Source: G963665185 sp963665185
GTDB taxonomy: Bacteria > Desulfobacterota > Desulfovibrionia > Desulfovibrionales > Desulfovibrionaceae
DNA length: 64,000 nt
Assembly: GCA_963665185.2 (NCBI GenBank)
Contig: CAXXPO010000021.1
Location: 62,001 to 126,000 of the forward strand
Reading direction: 5' to 3'
Position 1 is the stretch's first letter. Each line of letters starts with the position of its first letter. The notes below the pieces were generated by a model. That model searched no databases, had not been told where the DNA came from, and was given only the letters and a program-made list of their open reading frames with translations. Below, in pieces: positions 33,820 to 42,729 of this stretch. The position numbers were made by a program, and so were the translations under genes.

Positions 33820-33876
33820 GGAAAAGCAGCAGGCATCCCCGGATAAGTCAGGGACGGAAACCGGCAAAAACGTCGC

Positions 33877-34224
33877 CTAGTACAGATTCTTTGTCTTGAT
33901 ACGGGCGGCTTTGCCTTTGAGGGCGCGCAGGTAGTACAGGCGGCTGCGGCGTACGCGGCCTTCGGTTACCATTTCCACCTGGTCGATAAAGGGCGAATGC
34001 AGGGGGAAGATACGTTCCACGCCTACGCCGTCGGATATCTTGCGCACGGTGAACGTGGCGTCTGTAGTGCCTTTGCTCTTGCGGATGACTGCGCCCTGGA
34101 AAACCTGGATGCGTTCCTTGTCACCTTCAATGATGCGGAAATGCACCCTGATTGTGTCGCCAGCCTTGAACTGGGGCACATCCATGCGAATGTGTTCGCT
34201 TTCAATTTGCTTGATAATATTCAT
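33877..34224 (-). CDS. rplS: 50S ribosomal protein L19
   Basis: A 115-residue L19, which sits at the interface of the two ribosomal subunits. Family sequences include FKAGDTIRVHFRIIEGDKER, QVFQGAVIRKSKG, FTVRKISDGVGVERIFPLHSP and RVRRSRLYYLRALKGKAARI. Length and start are normal. It follows trmD after 47 bp, the usual gene pair in bacteria. Confidence 0.98.
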   Translation of the reverse strand: MNIIKQIESEHIRMDVPQFKAGDTIRVHFRIIEGDKERIQVFQGAVIRKSKGTTDATFTVRKISDGVGVERIFPLHSPFIDQVEMVTEGRVRRSRLYYLRALKGKAARIKTKNLY

Positions 34225-34271
34225 GGCGCTCCTCCTGTGAGAAAAACGTTCGTTTGCGTTCGATATGCGTG

Positions 34272-35549
34272 TTAGTATGCGTCTGCCAGCAGTCTGTCCA
34301 GCGTTATTGCTGCCGCCGCCCGGACGGACAGGTGATTGTAGTCGTCCATGTACCGTATCGGGGGCAACGTGCCGTCCACCCGGTCCATGACTTCCTTGGC
34401 CAATCCGTGTCCGGTTCCGAAGAGAAGCACGACGGGTCGTTGTTCCATGACCTGTCGCAAGCCGCCCACAGACACTGTGGCTTGTCCCACGGCACTGGTG
34501 GCCGCGATGTAGGGAGTCTGGCCCGTGCGCTGACGGACGTCGTCAATGATCTGGTCGAGATTTTCAGCCAGCCGGATCAGGGACATGGCTTCCGCCCTGT
34601 CCGGGTTGCTCCGGCTGCCGGGACCGTTCACCCAGTGGTGCACCAGGCGTTCGGCCAATTCCCGTTGGTCCGACAAAACCGTTTGCACGTACATTCCGGC
34701 CAATCCGTAAGAACGGGAAACGCGGCTAATATCGTGTAAATCCAAATTCGTCAAGGAGACAGCCGTTACTTTTTTTTGCGGATTGTACACGGGATGGTGC
34801 AGAAGCGCAGTGTACAAATTGCGTCCCAGCCGTGGACGGGACAGGGACCGCAGGAATTTGACGTCCTTCTTGTCCAGGTCGGCTCCGTCCAGAAGTTCCG
34901 GGCGGCGGAGCAGGGTGGTTTCCAATGCCTGCTGTCTGCGCCATGCGGCGATGCGTCCGTGGTCGCCCGAAGTGACTATTTCCGGAACGCGTATTCCCTG
35001 AAATTCTTCGGGCCGGGTGTAGTGGGGGTATTCCAGGAGGTTTCCGGAAAAACTTTCCTCCTCGCCCGAAGCGATCTTCCCCATGAAACCGGGGACGAGC
35101 CGGGCCACCGCTTCGATGACCGACAGGGCGGCGCTTTCCCCGCCATTAAGCACGAAATCTCCCACGCTGAGGGGCTCCACGGGATAAAGTTCCTCGAAGC
35201 GGGCATCAATGCCTTCGTACCTGCCGCAGACCAGGGTCATGGTCTCTGCTTGGGAAAGTTCACGGGCCATGGCTTGAGAAAAAGGCTTGCCACGCGGTGT
35301 CATTAAGAGTAGTCGGCCCGGCTTCCGGATGGTCTGCATTGCTTCGGCCAGAGGCGGCAGAAACATGACCATTCCCGGACCGCCGCCATACGGGGAATCA
35401 TCCACGCTTTTGTGGCGGCCGGTTGTGAAATCCCGCGGATTGACCCTGGAAAAGGACAGCAGATTCGTTTCCACTGCCCGGCCCATCAGGCCGGAGGACA
35501 GAGGGGAATCAAAGAATTCCGGAAACAGGGTCAGGATGTTTATTTGCAT
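34272..35549 (-). CDS. trmD: tRNA (guanine-N1) methyltransferase TrmD with fused second SPOUT domain
   Basis: A 425-residue protein; normal TrmD is about 240-250 residues. The first part is TrmD proper, methylating G37 of tRNAs: NILTLFPEFFDSPLSSG, SPYGGGPGMVM, LVCGRYEGIDAR and VGDFVLNGGE. From about residue 250 a second domain begins (NLYTALLHHPVYN) that resembles the SPOUT-type RNA methyltransferase family seen alone in Thermotoga (TM1570) and fused to TrmD in Desulfovibrio relatives. Conserved pieces are VVLLFGTGHGL and PPIRYMDDYNHLSVRAAAAI. The target of this second domain is unknown. The start has no obvious ribosome site. Confidence 0.93.
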   Translation of the reverse strand: MQINILTLFPEFFDSPLSSGLMGRAVETNLLSFSRVNPRDFTTGRHKSVDDSPYGGGPGMVMFLPPLAEAMQTIRKPGRLLLMTPRGKPFSQAMARELSQAETMTLVCGRYEGIDARFEELYPVEPLSVGDFVLNGGESAALSVIEAVARLVPGFMGKIASGEEESFSGNLLEYPHYTRPEEFQGIRVPEIVTSGDHGRIAAWRRQQALETTLLRRPELLDGADLDKKDVKFLRSLSRPRLGRNLYTALLHHPVYNPQKKVTAVSLTNLDLHDISRVSRSYGLAGMYVQTVLSDQRELAERLVHHWVNGPGSRSNPDRAEAMSLIRLAENLDQIIDDVRQRTGQTPYIAATSAVGQATVSVGGLRQVMEQRPVVLLFGTGHGLAKEVMDRVDGTLPPIRYMDDYNHLSVRAAAAITLDRLLADAY

Positions 35550-35689
35550 TATGTATGGCGGTGTTGCAGGAATGCCGTTAACAGGTGATGAAAAGTCCGT
35601 TCTGCGGATATACGAAATCGTTGGTTTTGAAAAGCGCGCTTCATGTGCGTGAGCCAACATACAATACGATTCGTTGAGGAGGGAAGACC

Positions 35690-36553
35690 ATGTCGCCCGC
35701 TCGTATAAAGGTGCTCGCATCATCCATTGCCTGGAACCTTGCGCTGATCACGCTGGGGTCCGTCATTTTCGCCATCGGCATGAAATCCATCGCGGTACAG
35801 CATGGGCTCGTGGCCACGGGCGTGTTCGGCACCGCCCTGTTCGCCGAGTATCTCAGCGGAATTTCCGCAGGAACGTGGAATATTCTGCTGAACATCCCCC
35901 TGTTCGTCATCGGCTGGTTGTTCGTCAGCCGCAAGTTCTGCCTGTACAGCGCGTATTCCGTTGTCGTGACCACCGTGGCCTTCGAACTGTTGCAGATAAA
36001 TTTCAACATAGACACCCAGCTGTACGCGGCCGTGGCCTGCGGCGTGATTTGCGGTACGGGATTGGGCATCATTTTTCGTTCCCTCGGCTCCAGCGGCGGG
36101 CTGGATATCGTTGCCGTGTTGTTGTGGCGGCGTTATAACGTCGGGCTTGGACAGACATACATGGTGTACAATGCCATTCTTTTTACGGTCAGTGCCATGT
36201 TTATCGATATAGACCTGATCATCGTTTCCACCATCATGGTCTTTATCCTTTCGGTCACTGCGGAACGTTGCCTGTCCCTGTTCAACCAGCGCAAGGCCGT
36301 GCTCATCATTTCGGATGAGGCCCAGGCCATTGCCGGGGTGGTCTCGCGCAAGATCGGCCAGGGCGGAACCATTCTGGAGGGACACGGGGCGTACAGCGGC
36401 GATACGCGCAAGGTGCTTCTGACCATCATCAACAATGTCCAGCTCAAAAAGCTGGAGGAGATTGTCTACAGCCACGACAGCGACGCTCTGATGGTGGTGG
36501 AAAACACCTTCTCGGTATTGGGGGCGTCTTTTTCCAAGCGGAAAGTGTACTGA
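35690..36553 (+). CDS. YitT-family membrane protein
   Basis: A 287-residue protein with five or six N-terminal membrane helices (SSIAWNLALITLGSVIFAIG onwards, with GIIFRSLGSSGGLDIVA) and a C-terminal cytoplasmic domain of the DUF2179 type (ISDEAQAIAGVV, LTIINNVQLKKLEEIV). The family has no firm biochemical role. The start follows GAGGAGGG and lies 140 bp from the divergent trmD start. Confidence 0.88.
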   Translation: MSPARIKVLASSIAWNLALITLGSVIFAIGMKSIAVQHGLVATGVFGTALFAEYLSGISAGTWNILLNIPLFVIGWLFVSRKFCLYSAYSVVVTTVAFELLQINFNIDTQLYAAVACGVICGTGLGIIFRSLGSSGGLDIVAVLLWRRYNVGLGQTYMVYNAILFTVSAMFIDIDLIIVSTIMVFILSVTAERCLSLFNQRKAVLIISDEAQAIAGVVSRKIGQGGTILEGHGAYSGDTRKVLLTIINNVQLKKLEEIVYSHDSDALMVVENTFSVLGASFSKRKVY

Positions 36554-36606
36554 GGAGAGTGTTGTTTCTTCCACGGCTGTGTGGATTCCGGCCAAGGGCG
36601 GACAGA

Positions 36607-36669
36607 GAGGGGCATTGGGGAACGCGGGGAGGAGTATCGTCTCCGCCCGGTTTTCCAGATGCCCCTTTC
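36607..36669. terminator. Long imperfect hairpin between convergent genes
   Basis: GAGGGGCAT and its complement frame an inner stem GGGG...CCCC type structure, giving a long interrupted hairpin between the yitT stop and the cls stop. It probably ends both transcripts. Confidence 0.55.
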
Positions 36670-36705
36670 TGTTCCACGGGCAAAGACCGCCAGCGGCAAA
36701 TCCTT

Positions 36706-38175
36706 CTACAATATGGGTGCAAACAACCGCGCAATCTTTACGGCAACCTTGAACCCGATCCAGCGGCGGTGGTAGTCGTCCGCAGAGCATCGTCTGCATT
36801 GGCTGAAATCGTGTTCCAGCATGTTTTGCACGCTTTGGATGAAGGCCGGATCGAAACCGACCATGGAAATTTCAAAGTTCAGGCGAAACGAACGGTTGTC
36901 GCAGTTTGCCGTGCCCACGCTGGCCAGTGCGTCGTCCACCAGGAGTATCTTCTGGTGCAGGAAGCCGGGCTGGTAGCGGTAGAATTTGGCACCCAGGGAT
37001 TCCAGTTCCGGCAGGTAGGAGAACGACGCCAGGTAGACCAGCCGGTGGTCCGGTTTGAGTGGCAGCATGATGCGCACGTCCACCCCACGCAACACGGCCA
37101 GCTGCAGTGCGGCGATGACTTCGGACCCGGGCACGAAGTAAGGGCTGACGATCCACAACCTTTTCTTCGCTTTGTGGATGGCGTGGGTAAAAAAGAGGTT
37201 GCACGATTCCAGTTCGTCCGCCGGCCCGGTGGGCAAGGCAAGAAAGGGCATGTCCGTCTTGCCGGCCGAGCCTTCCGGGTTTGATATATCAGCGCCGTTT
37301 GCAGAACGGATGGTCCAGTCCAGCTCCGGCAGGGTGTGGGCAGACCAGTACCAGTCTTCCATGAAGGAGAGTTGCACCAGGGTGACGCAGGGGCCTTCGA
37401 ATCGGCAGTGGGTGTCTCGCCATGGGCCGAACTTGGGATCCCGCCCCATGTATTCGTCGCCCACGTTCAGGCCGCCGACAAAGGCTGTTTTTCCGTCCAC
37501 CACCACGATTTTGCGGTGGTTGCGGAAATTAATCTGGAACTGGTTGCGCCATCCCTTGGTCGTGTTGAAGGCGCGGGCGTCCACACCGACCTGGCGGAGT
37601 TCATCCATGTAGCTTTTGGGCAGCTTGTGGCAGCCGATCTCATCGTACAGCAGGAAGATGCGGACTCCCTGTTTCGCCTTGGCGACAAGATGGCTTTTGA
37701 GGTCGCGACCTATCCGGTCGTCGTGGATGATGAAGAATTGTATCAATATATATTCGCACGCCTGATCCATGGCCTGGAATATGGCCTCAAAGGTTTCATC
37801 GCCGTTGACCAGCAGGTGGGCGTGGTTGCCGCTTACGATGGGCGTCTTGGCGAGTCTTTCCAGTACCTGGAAACGGGCCTGCGGTCCGTTCAGGGCCACA
37901 TCGAAATTGGCCCTGTAGGGGGCCAGATCGCGGGAGATGTCTTCGATTTCCTTGTCGCCTTCCCGCCGGGCGCGCACGTATCCCTGAAAACGGTTGCGTC
38001 CGAACACCCAGTACAGGGGCACGGCCAGATAGGGGAAGGTGACCATGGACATGATCCAGGCGATGGCCCCTTGGGGGGATCGGGTGGTGAACAGGGCGTA
38101 CAGGCCGGACAGGATGCCGATGAAGTGCAGGCAGGCGGCAAGGGCGAAAAGGGCGTATTCGTAATCCGGTTCCAA
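36706..38175 (-). CDS. Cardiolipin synthase (phospholipase D family)
   Basis: A 489-residue enzyme that condenses phosphatidylglycerol to cardiolipin. Two N-terminal membrane helices (ALAACLHFIGILSGLYALF and AWIMSMVTFPYLAVPLYWV) are followed by two HKD motifs: NHRKIVVVDGKTAFVGG and FLHQKILLVDDALASVGT with NCDNRSF. The overall layout is that of bacterial ClsA. A TTG start at 38175 was chosen because AGGAGG lies six bases upstream; the in-frame ATG codons further up have no such site. It is transcribed alone, towards yitT. Confidence 0.92.
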   Translation of the reverse strand: MEPDYEYALFALAACLHFIGILSGLYALFTTRSPQGAIAWIMSMVTFPYLAVPLYWVFGRNRFQGYVRARREGDKEIEDISRDLAPYRANFDVALNGPQARFQVLERLAKTPIVSGNHAHLLVNGDETFEAIFQAMDQACEYILIQFFIIHDDRIGRDLKSHLVAKAKQGVRIFLLYDEIGCHKLPKSYMDELRQVGVDARAFNTTKGWRNQFQINFRNHRKIVVVDGKTAFVGGLNVGDEYMGRDPKFGPWRDTHCRFEGPCVTLVQLSFMEDWYWSAHTLPELDWTIRSANGADISNPEGSAGKTDMPFLALPTGPADELESCNLFFTHAIHKAKKRLWIVSPYFVPGSEVIAALQLAVLRGVDVRIMLPLKPDHRLVYLASFSYLPELESLGAKFYRYQPGFLHQKILLVDDALASVGTANCDNRSFRLNFEISMVGFDPAFIQSVQNMLEHDFSQCRRCSADDYHRRWIGFKVAVKIARLFAPIL

Positions 38176-38381
38176 AACTAACCTCCTGTGGACCTTCCGA
38201 TGGGCGTGCATGAGCGCATTGCTGCAATGGGGGAGCGTGGTTTTCATACCATGCCTTGCATCGCGGAACAATTACCCAGATGAGGCGGTTTTCGTTTTTC
38301 CTGTCCGCTGTTTTTTTCTCCCGAATCGTCGAGGTTGCGCGGGGGGCTTCCCCTCGTGCATAGGGCATGGTATTCCCCGGC

Positions 38382-39143
38382 ATGAAAAAAAATCGGGATG
38401 AGCGTCTTTTCAAAGCGGCTGAAATGCTGTGCCGGGCCCGCCACGTCGTGGCCTTTACCGGCGCGGGAATTTCCGTGCCCAGCGGCATCCCGGACTTTCG
38501 CAGTCCGGGCGGACTGTGGTCCCGCTATGATCCGTGGGAGGTGGCCTCGTTGCAGGCATTGCGCGCCAATCCCGAAGGCGTGTGGGAGTTTCTGCTGGAG
38601 GCCGTTGGCATGTTCGGCAGGGCCCGGCCCAACCCGGCGCACGAAGCCCTGGCCAGATTGGAGTTTCTGGGGCGTCTGGACGGTGTCATCACCCAGAATA
38701 TCGACGGGTTGCATCAGGCGGCCGGGTCGAACAATGTGGTGGAATATCACGGCGGATGCGGACATTTCCACTGCATGCGCTGCCGTCGGGAATACCCGGC
38801 AGAACAGGCGCACGAACTCGGGCCGAAAGACATTCCCTGGCAATGCGGATGCGGCGGCATCATCCGGCCTGATATAGTCTTTTTTGGTGAAGGCATTCCC
38901 GGCCGGGCCTCGTCCCGGGCCGACGACATGGTGCGCAGGGCCGACGCCGTTATTATTGTCGGCACATCGGGCGAGGTCACGCCTGCCTGTCTTATTCCGG
39001 GGCGTATCAAGGCGGGGGGAGGAAAGGTTGTTGAGGTCAACCTGGGGCCGACAGGCTTCGGCGGGATTACAGACATCCGGTTCGATGCACCGGCAGAGCT
39101 GATTCTGCCCGTGCTGGCCGAGCTGGTTGAAACATCTTTCTGA
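38382..39143 (+). CDS. Sir2-family NAD-dependent deacylase
   Basis: A 253-residue sirtuin. NAD-binding motifs are VAFTGAGISVPSGIPDFRS and TQNIDGLH, the catalytic His is in VEYHGGCG, and the zinc cysteines are in HCMRCRREY and QCGCGGIIRPDIVFFGE. It removes acyl groups from lysine, using NAD. The start is uncertain between 38367 and 38382; neither has a strong ribosome site. It lies upstream of tolQ, with a palindrome between. Confidence 0.92.
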   Translation: MKKNRDERLFKAAEMLCRARHVVAFTGAGISVPSGIPDFRSPGGLWSRYDPWEVASLQALRANPEGVWEFLLEAVGMFGRARPNPAHEALARLEFLGRLDGVITQNIDGLHQAAGSNNVVEYHGGCGHFHCMRCRREYPAEQAHELGPKDIPWQCGCGGIIRPDIVFFGEGIPGRASSRADDMVRRADAVIIVGTSGEVTPACLIPGRIKAGGGKVVEVNLGPTGFGGITDIRFDAPAELILPVLAELVETSF

Positions 39144-39165
39144 ACAACGTACCCTGCCGCATGTT

Positions 39166-39194
39166 TTGAATCGAATGGTTCGGGCATGTATTCT
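39166..39194 (+). promoter_or_regulatory. Likely sigma-70-type promoter of the tol operon
   Basis: TTGAAT and TATTCT are spaced by 17 bp, about 55 bp upstream of the tolQ start. The -10 box overlaps a perfect 24-bp palindrome, so a repressor bound there would block transcription. Confidence 0.45.
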
Positions 39195-39211
39195 TTAACG
39201 TTAAAGAATAC
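39188..39211. promoter_or_regulatory. Perfect 24-bp palindrome upstream of tolQ (candidate operator)
   Basis: GTATTCTTTAAC is followed directly by its exact complement, with no spacer. The site overlaps the probable -10 box of the tol promoter and ends 38 bp before the tolQ start. It could also act as a weak terminator for the upstream sirtuin gene. Confidence 0.5.
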
Positions 39212-39249
39212 GACAGCCCTTCAATTTAAACCGACACCAAGGTATTGCC

Positions 39250-39936
39250 ATGGACTCTCTTTTTTGGAGCGTACTCACTGAATCGTCCCTAGTCATTCAG
39301 TTCGTCATGTTGCTTCTGGTCGTAATGTCCCTGGCCAGTTGGAGCGTGATCTTTTTCAAGTTCGTCACATTGTTGCAGGCGAAAAAAATGGCTGTTGCCG
39401 ATTTCAAGACGTTTCAGGACGCCGACGACCTGAGCGAAGCCATGCAGTCCATCAAGAACCGCAACTCCAATATTTTTCAGATCGGCTACATGGCCGTGCG
39501 CGAACTGCGCAAGCTGGAACGCGCCAAGCTCGACGAGGGCGTCAAGGGCAAGCTGGCTCTGGACAACGTGCGGCGCACTTTGCGCCAGGGCGTCAGTTCC
39601 GAGATGAGCCGTCTGGGCGCGGCCTTGCCGCTGCTTTCCACCTGCGCCAACGCGGCTCCGTTTCTGGGACTGTTCGGCACGGTCTGGGGCATCATGCGTT
39701 CGTTTCATGCCATCGGCATGATGAAAACCGCCGCCCTTACCGTGGTGGGACCCGGCATTGCCGAAGCTCTGACCACTACCGTGGTCGGACTGGCCGTGGC
39801 GATTCCGGCAGCCATTGCCTACAATGCCTTTGTTGGCATGCTCGGACGTATCGAAACGGAGCTCGTCAACTTTGCCGGGGAATTTCTCAACCGCATGCAG
39901 CGCGAACTCGGCCTGAGCGTCGATTCCGCCGAATGA
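39250..39936 (+). CDS. tolQ: TolQ / ExbB-type proton channel subunit
   Basis: A 228-residue inner-membrane protein that, with TolR, uses the proton gradient to drive TolA. Three membrane helices are visible: residues 15-40 (QFVMLLLVVMSLASWSVIFF), 130-150 (PFLGLFGTVWGIMRSF) and 165-190 (TVVGPGIAEALTTTVVGLAV). The conserved Thr and Gly-rich segments of helices 2 and 3 are present. It is the first gene of the tolQRAB-pal group, and tolR follows after 12 bp. Confidence 0.94.
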   Translation: MDSLFWSVLTESSLVIQFVMLLLVVMSLASWSVIFFKFVTLLQAKKMAVADFKTFQDADDLSEAMQSIKNRNSNIFQIGYMAVRELRKLERAKLDEGVKGKLALDNVRRTLRQGVSSEMSRLGAALPLLSTCANAAPFLGLFGTVWGIMRSFHAIGMMKTAALTVVGPGIAEALTTTVVGLAVAIPAAIAYNAFVGMLGRIETELVNFAGEFLNRMQRELGLSVDSAE

Positions 39937-39948
39937 TCGGAGACCCGC

Positions 39949-40368
39949 ATGTCCTTTGATTACCAGAGCAAGCGCCAATATATGGCGGAGATAAATCTCA
40001 CGCCCTTGGTGGACGTGGTTTTTGTCCTGTTGATCATTTTCATGGTCAGCGCGCCGCTCATGACCCAGGGTGTGGACGTGGAATTGCCCAAGACCCGCAT
40101 GGTCAAGGACCTGCCCATGGACGCCAGCCATATTGTCCTGAGCGTGAAAAAGGACGGGACCATCTTTCTGGACGAGTACAAGGTTCCGGAAGACCGCTTG
40201 CAGGAAGACCTCAAGCGGCTGGTTTTCACTACCGGAAAATCCCTGTTCCTGCGCGCCGACAAAATGACCCCGTACGGCGAGGTCGTGCGGGTCATGGGCG
40301 AAATCAAGGCCGCAGGCATTGAAAAGATCGGCGTGGTGGCTGAAGAGGATACAAAGAAAACAAAATGA
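39949..40368 (+). CDS. tolR: TolR / ExbD-type protein
   Basis: A 139-residue protein with one N-terminal membrane helix (residues 21-40, VVFVLLIIFMVSAPLM) preceded by the conserved Asp in LTPLVDVVFV and a periplasmic domain. It couples the TolQ channel to TolA. MAEINLTPLVDVV and GVDVELPKT are typical for the family. The gene lies between tolQ and tolA in the usual order. Confidence 0.95.
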   Translation: MSFDYQSKRQYMAEINLTPLVDVVFVLLIIFMVSAPLMTQGVDVELPKTRMVKDLPMDASHIVLSVKKDGTIFLDEYKVPEDRLQEDLKRLVFTTGKSLFLRADKMTPYGEVVRVMGEIKAAGIEKIGVVAEEDTKKTK

Positions 40369-40438
40369 GTACCCGGTCCTTTGTCTGCCGCCTGCCTCTG
40401 ACGTCGGGTGTGAAACTTCCCGGGAGGCTTCGGGGCTG

Positions 40439-41221
40439 ATGCGGCTGACAAGTATTCTTTTTTCCGTGTTCGTGCACGTCACGGCCCTGGGGCTGGCCGT
40501 TTTCTGGTCCCCTTCCTCCACGGTGCATGTTCGCTTGGATATTCCGACATACCAAGTGGACTTGGTTACGCTCGAGGCGTCCAAACCCGCGCCGGCACCG
40601 AAGCCCAAGCCCGAGCCTAAGGCGGCACCAAAGCCTGAACCAAAGCCTGAACCGAAACCGGTGCCCAAGCCTGTGGTCACGCCGAAGCCCGCGCCCAAGC
40701 CGGTTCCAAAAGCCATCAGTCCCAAGAAGGTCGAAAAAAAGAAACGGCCTGCCCCCAAACCGAGCGAAGACCCCAAGGCGGTTCTGGCCAAGGCTTTGAA
40801 AGAGGCCAAGGCCGATGCGAAGCGCAAGGAAAAAAACGAGCGCAATGCCCTGGCCGATGAACTCAAGAGCCTGCGTTCCCAGGTGAAAAAAGATGATGAA
40901 CAGCGAGCCTCATCCGGTTCCGGCCAAGCCATGGCTTCGGGAGCGGAGGCCGTCTATGCCGGTCTGGTTGAAAATCTGGTCAAACAGAACTGGCGTTATC
41001 CGGCCGTTACTTCCAACGCTTTTCTTACCTGCGTGGTCGGGGTGGATCTCGCACCGGACGGAACCATCATCGGGAGCAGGATCTTGCGTTCCTCGGGGCG
41101 GGAGGATTTTGATTCCTCGACCCTTCGGGCGGTCCAGGAGACAAGAACTCTGCCCGAGCCGCCAAGCAAGGATATCAAGACCATTCAGATAAACTTCAAC
41201 TTGCAGGAATTGTTTGACTAA
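40439..41221 (+). CDS. tolA: TolA-like periplasm-spanning protein with TonB-type C terminus
   Basis: A 260-residue protein: an N-terminal membrane helix (residues 5-25), a long Pro-Lys-Glu-rich stretch with PKPEPK repeats to about residue 105, a charged helical segment (KALKEAKADAKRKEK) to about 150, and a C-terminal domain with the TonB/TolA pattern NWRYPAVTSNAFLTCVVGV and EDFDSSTLRAV. It links the inner-membrane motor to TolB-Pal. The start at 40439 has GGGAGG upstream; in-frame sequence before it overlaps tolR and has no homology. tolB begins at the next base. Confidence 0.9.
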   Translation: MRLTSILFSVFVHVTALGLAVFWSPSSTVHVRLDIPTYQVDLVTLEASKPAPAPKPKPEPKAAPKPEPKPEPKPVPKPVVTPKPAPKPVPKAISPKKVEKKKRPAPKPSEDPKAVLAKALKEAKADAKRKEKNERNALADELKSLRSQVKKDDEQRASSGSGQAMASGAEAVYAGLVENLVKQNWRYPAVTSNAFLTCVVGVDLAPDGTIIGSRILRSSGREDFDSSTLRAVQETRTLPEPPSKDIKTIQINFNLQELFD

Positions 41222-42550
41222 ATGAGACACTTCATGCGTTTTACCACGCTTTTCATTTTGTTTGCCTGTCTGTTTCTCCTCTGCGCCACCTCCGCCATGG
41301 CGGGGCGGGTGCTGACCGTGGATATCCACGGGCCGGGACAGAACAAGGCGAATCTCTACCTTGCACCGCCTTTGCCGGCGGAAGACAGGGCAACCATGCC
41401 GTCCATGGCCTCCACATTGGAATCCGCCATTCTTCACGATTTGGCTTTTCTGCCTTTTTTGCACCCGGAATCGCGGGAAAATATTCTGGGCGGTCCCAAC
41501 CTGAAAGGCCCTACAAGCAAATCCATCGACTTCAAGCGGTTCCAATTGAGCAAGGTGGATCTGCTCGTTTCCACCGCCTGGACGGAAACGCTGGACGAAC
41601 CGAGTGTGGAATTGCGCGTGTACGAAGTCTTCACCGGGACCCTGCTTTTGGGAAAAGCCTACTCCAATGTCGGAGCGGACAACGTCGCCCAGGTGGCCGA
41701 CCGTTTTTGCGCTGATCTGATGCGCGCTCTCACCGGGCAGGCCGGTTTTTTCGACTCCAGCCTGGTTTTCTCCCGTAGCGACGGCAACGGTGGACGCACT
41801 ATCTGGCGTGTCAGCGCCACCGGCCGTAAATTGCGGCAACTGACGAACGGCAAGGGCAAAGCCATGAGTCCGTCCTTTTCCCCGGACGGAAACCGGGTGG
41901 TCTACTCCCATTTGAGCCAGGACGGCCACCGGCTGGGAGTCTGGGAGAAAAACAAGGCGCTGCGCCTGATCAAGCTGCGGGGCAACTCGGTCATTGGTCC
42001 AGCCTTTACGCCCGAGGGCAGCGTGGCCCTTACCCTGGACATGACAGGGCAACCCGACATCTATCTGTTGGACTCAACCTATACGCCAACTCAGGAGCTT
42101 TCCAAGAGCTGGGCCATTGATGTCTCCCCGTCGTTTGATACAACCGGAAAACTCATGGCCTTTACCTCGGGCAGGGCGGGAAATCCGCATATTTTCCTTC
42201 TGAACCGGGAAACCAAGGAAGTCCGTCGCATTACGTATGACGGAAAATACAATACCAATCCCAGCATCAGCCCGGATGGACGTATGATTGTCTTTTCCCG
42301 AGATACCCCCGACGGACACCGGCTTTTCCTGCACGACCTGGCCACCGGCAGGGAGCAGCAGCTTACTTTCGGTCCGGGAAGCGACGAGACTCCGGCGTTT
42401 TCACCCGATGGGTATCATATCGCCTTTTCCTCCAGCAGGAGCGGCGGGTACAAATTGTACATCACCACGCGTCATGGCGATCCTGCCGTTCTGGTGGAAA
42501 CCGGGGCGGGAAATGCAAAATCTCCGGCCTGGGGGCCAGCCATAGACTGA
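41222..42550 (+). CDS. tolB: Tol-Pal system protein TolB
   Basis: A 442-residue periplasmic protein with a signal peptide (residues 6-24, cleavage near AMA). The N-terminal alpha-beta domain is followed by a six-bladed propeller with WD-like repeats: SPSFSPDGNRVVYSH, NPSISPDGRMIVFSRD and TPAFSPDGYHIAFSS. It docks onto Pal and TolA. The start touches the tolA stop; a second ATG four codons later is possible. Confidence 0.96.
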   Translation: MRHFMRFTTLFILFACLFLLCATSAMAGRVLTVDIHGPGQNKANLYLAPPLPAEDRATMPSMASTLESAILHDLAFLPFLHPESRENILGGPNLKGPTSKSIDFKRFQLSKVDLLVSTAWTETLDEPSVELRVYEVFTGTLLLGKAYSNVGADNVAQVADRFCADLMRALTGQAGFFDSSLVFSRSDGNGGRTIWRVSATGRKLRQLTNGKGKAMSPSFSPDGNRVVYSHLSQDGHRLGVWEKNKALRLIKLRGNSVIGPAFTPEGSVALTLDMTGQPDIYLLDSTYTPTQELSKSWAIDVSPSFDTTGKLMAFTSGRAGNPHIFLLNRETKEVRRITYDGKYNTNPSISPDGRMIVFSRDTPDGHRLFLHDLATGREQQLTFGPGSDETPAFSPDGYHIAFSSSRSGGYKLYITTRHGDPAVLVETGAGNAKSPAWGPAID

Positions 42551-42638
42551 ACAGAAAACACATGCTATGGAGGGCTACGGTTCAATGGGTGTGAAGGCTG
42601 GAGCATGATGCGAGGGGTTTTTTTCATTGTTGAAGCCG

Positions 42639-42662
42639 ATATAACGTAACATTGTGTTATAT
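42639..42662. promoter_or_regulatory. Inverted repeat upstream of pal (candidate operator)
   Basis: ATATAAC and GTTATAT are separated by ten bases, about 68 bp before the pal start. The region between tolB and pal is AT-rich and may contain a separate promoter for pal. Confidence 0.4.
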
Positions 42663-42729
42663 AAGTTGTCGGCAACACTCTATACCGAGAGTGAGCTAAC
42701 TAAAAAGTCGAATGCTTAAGGAGGCCTTG

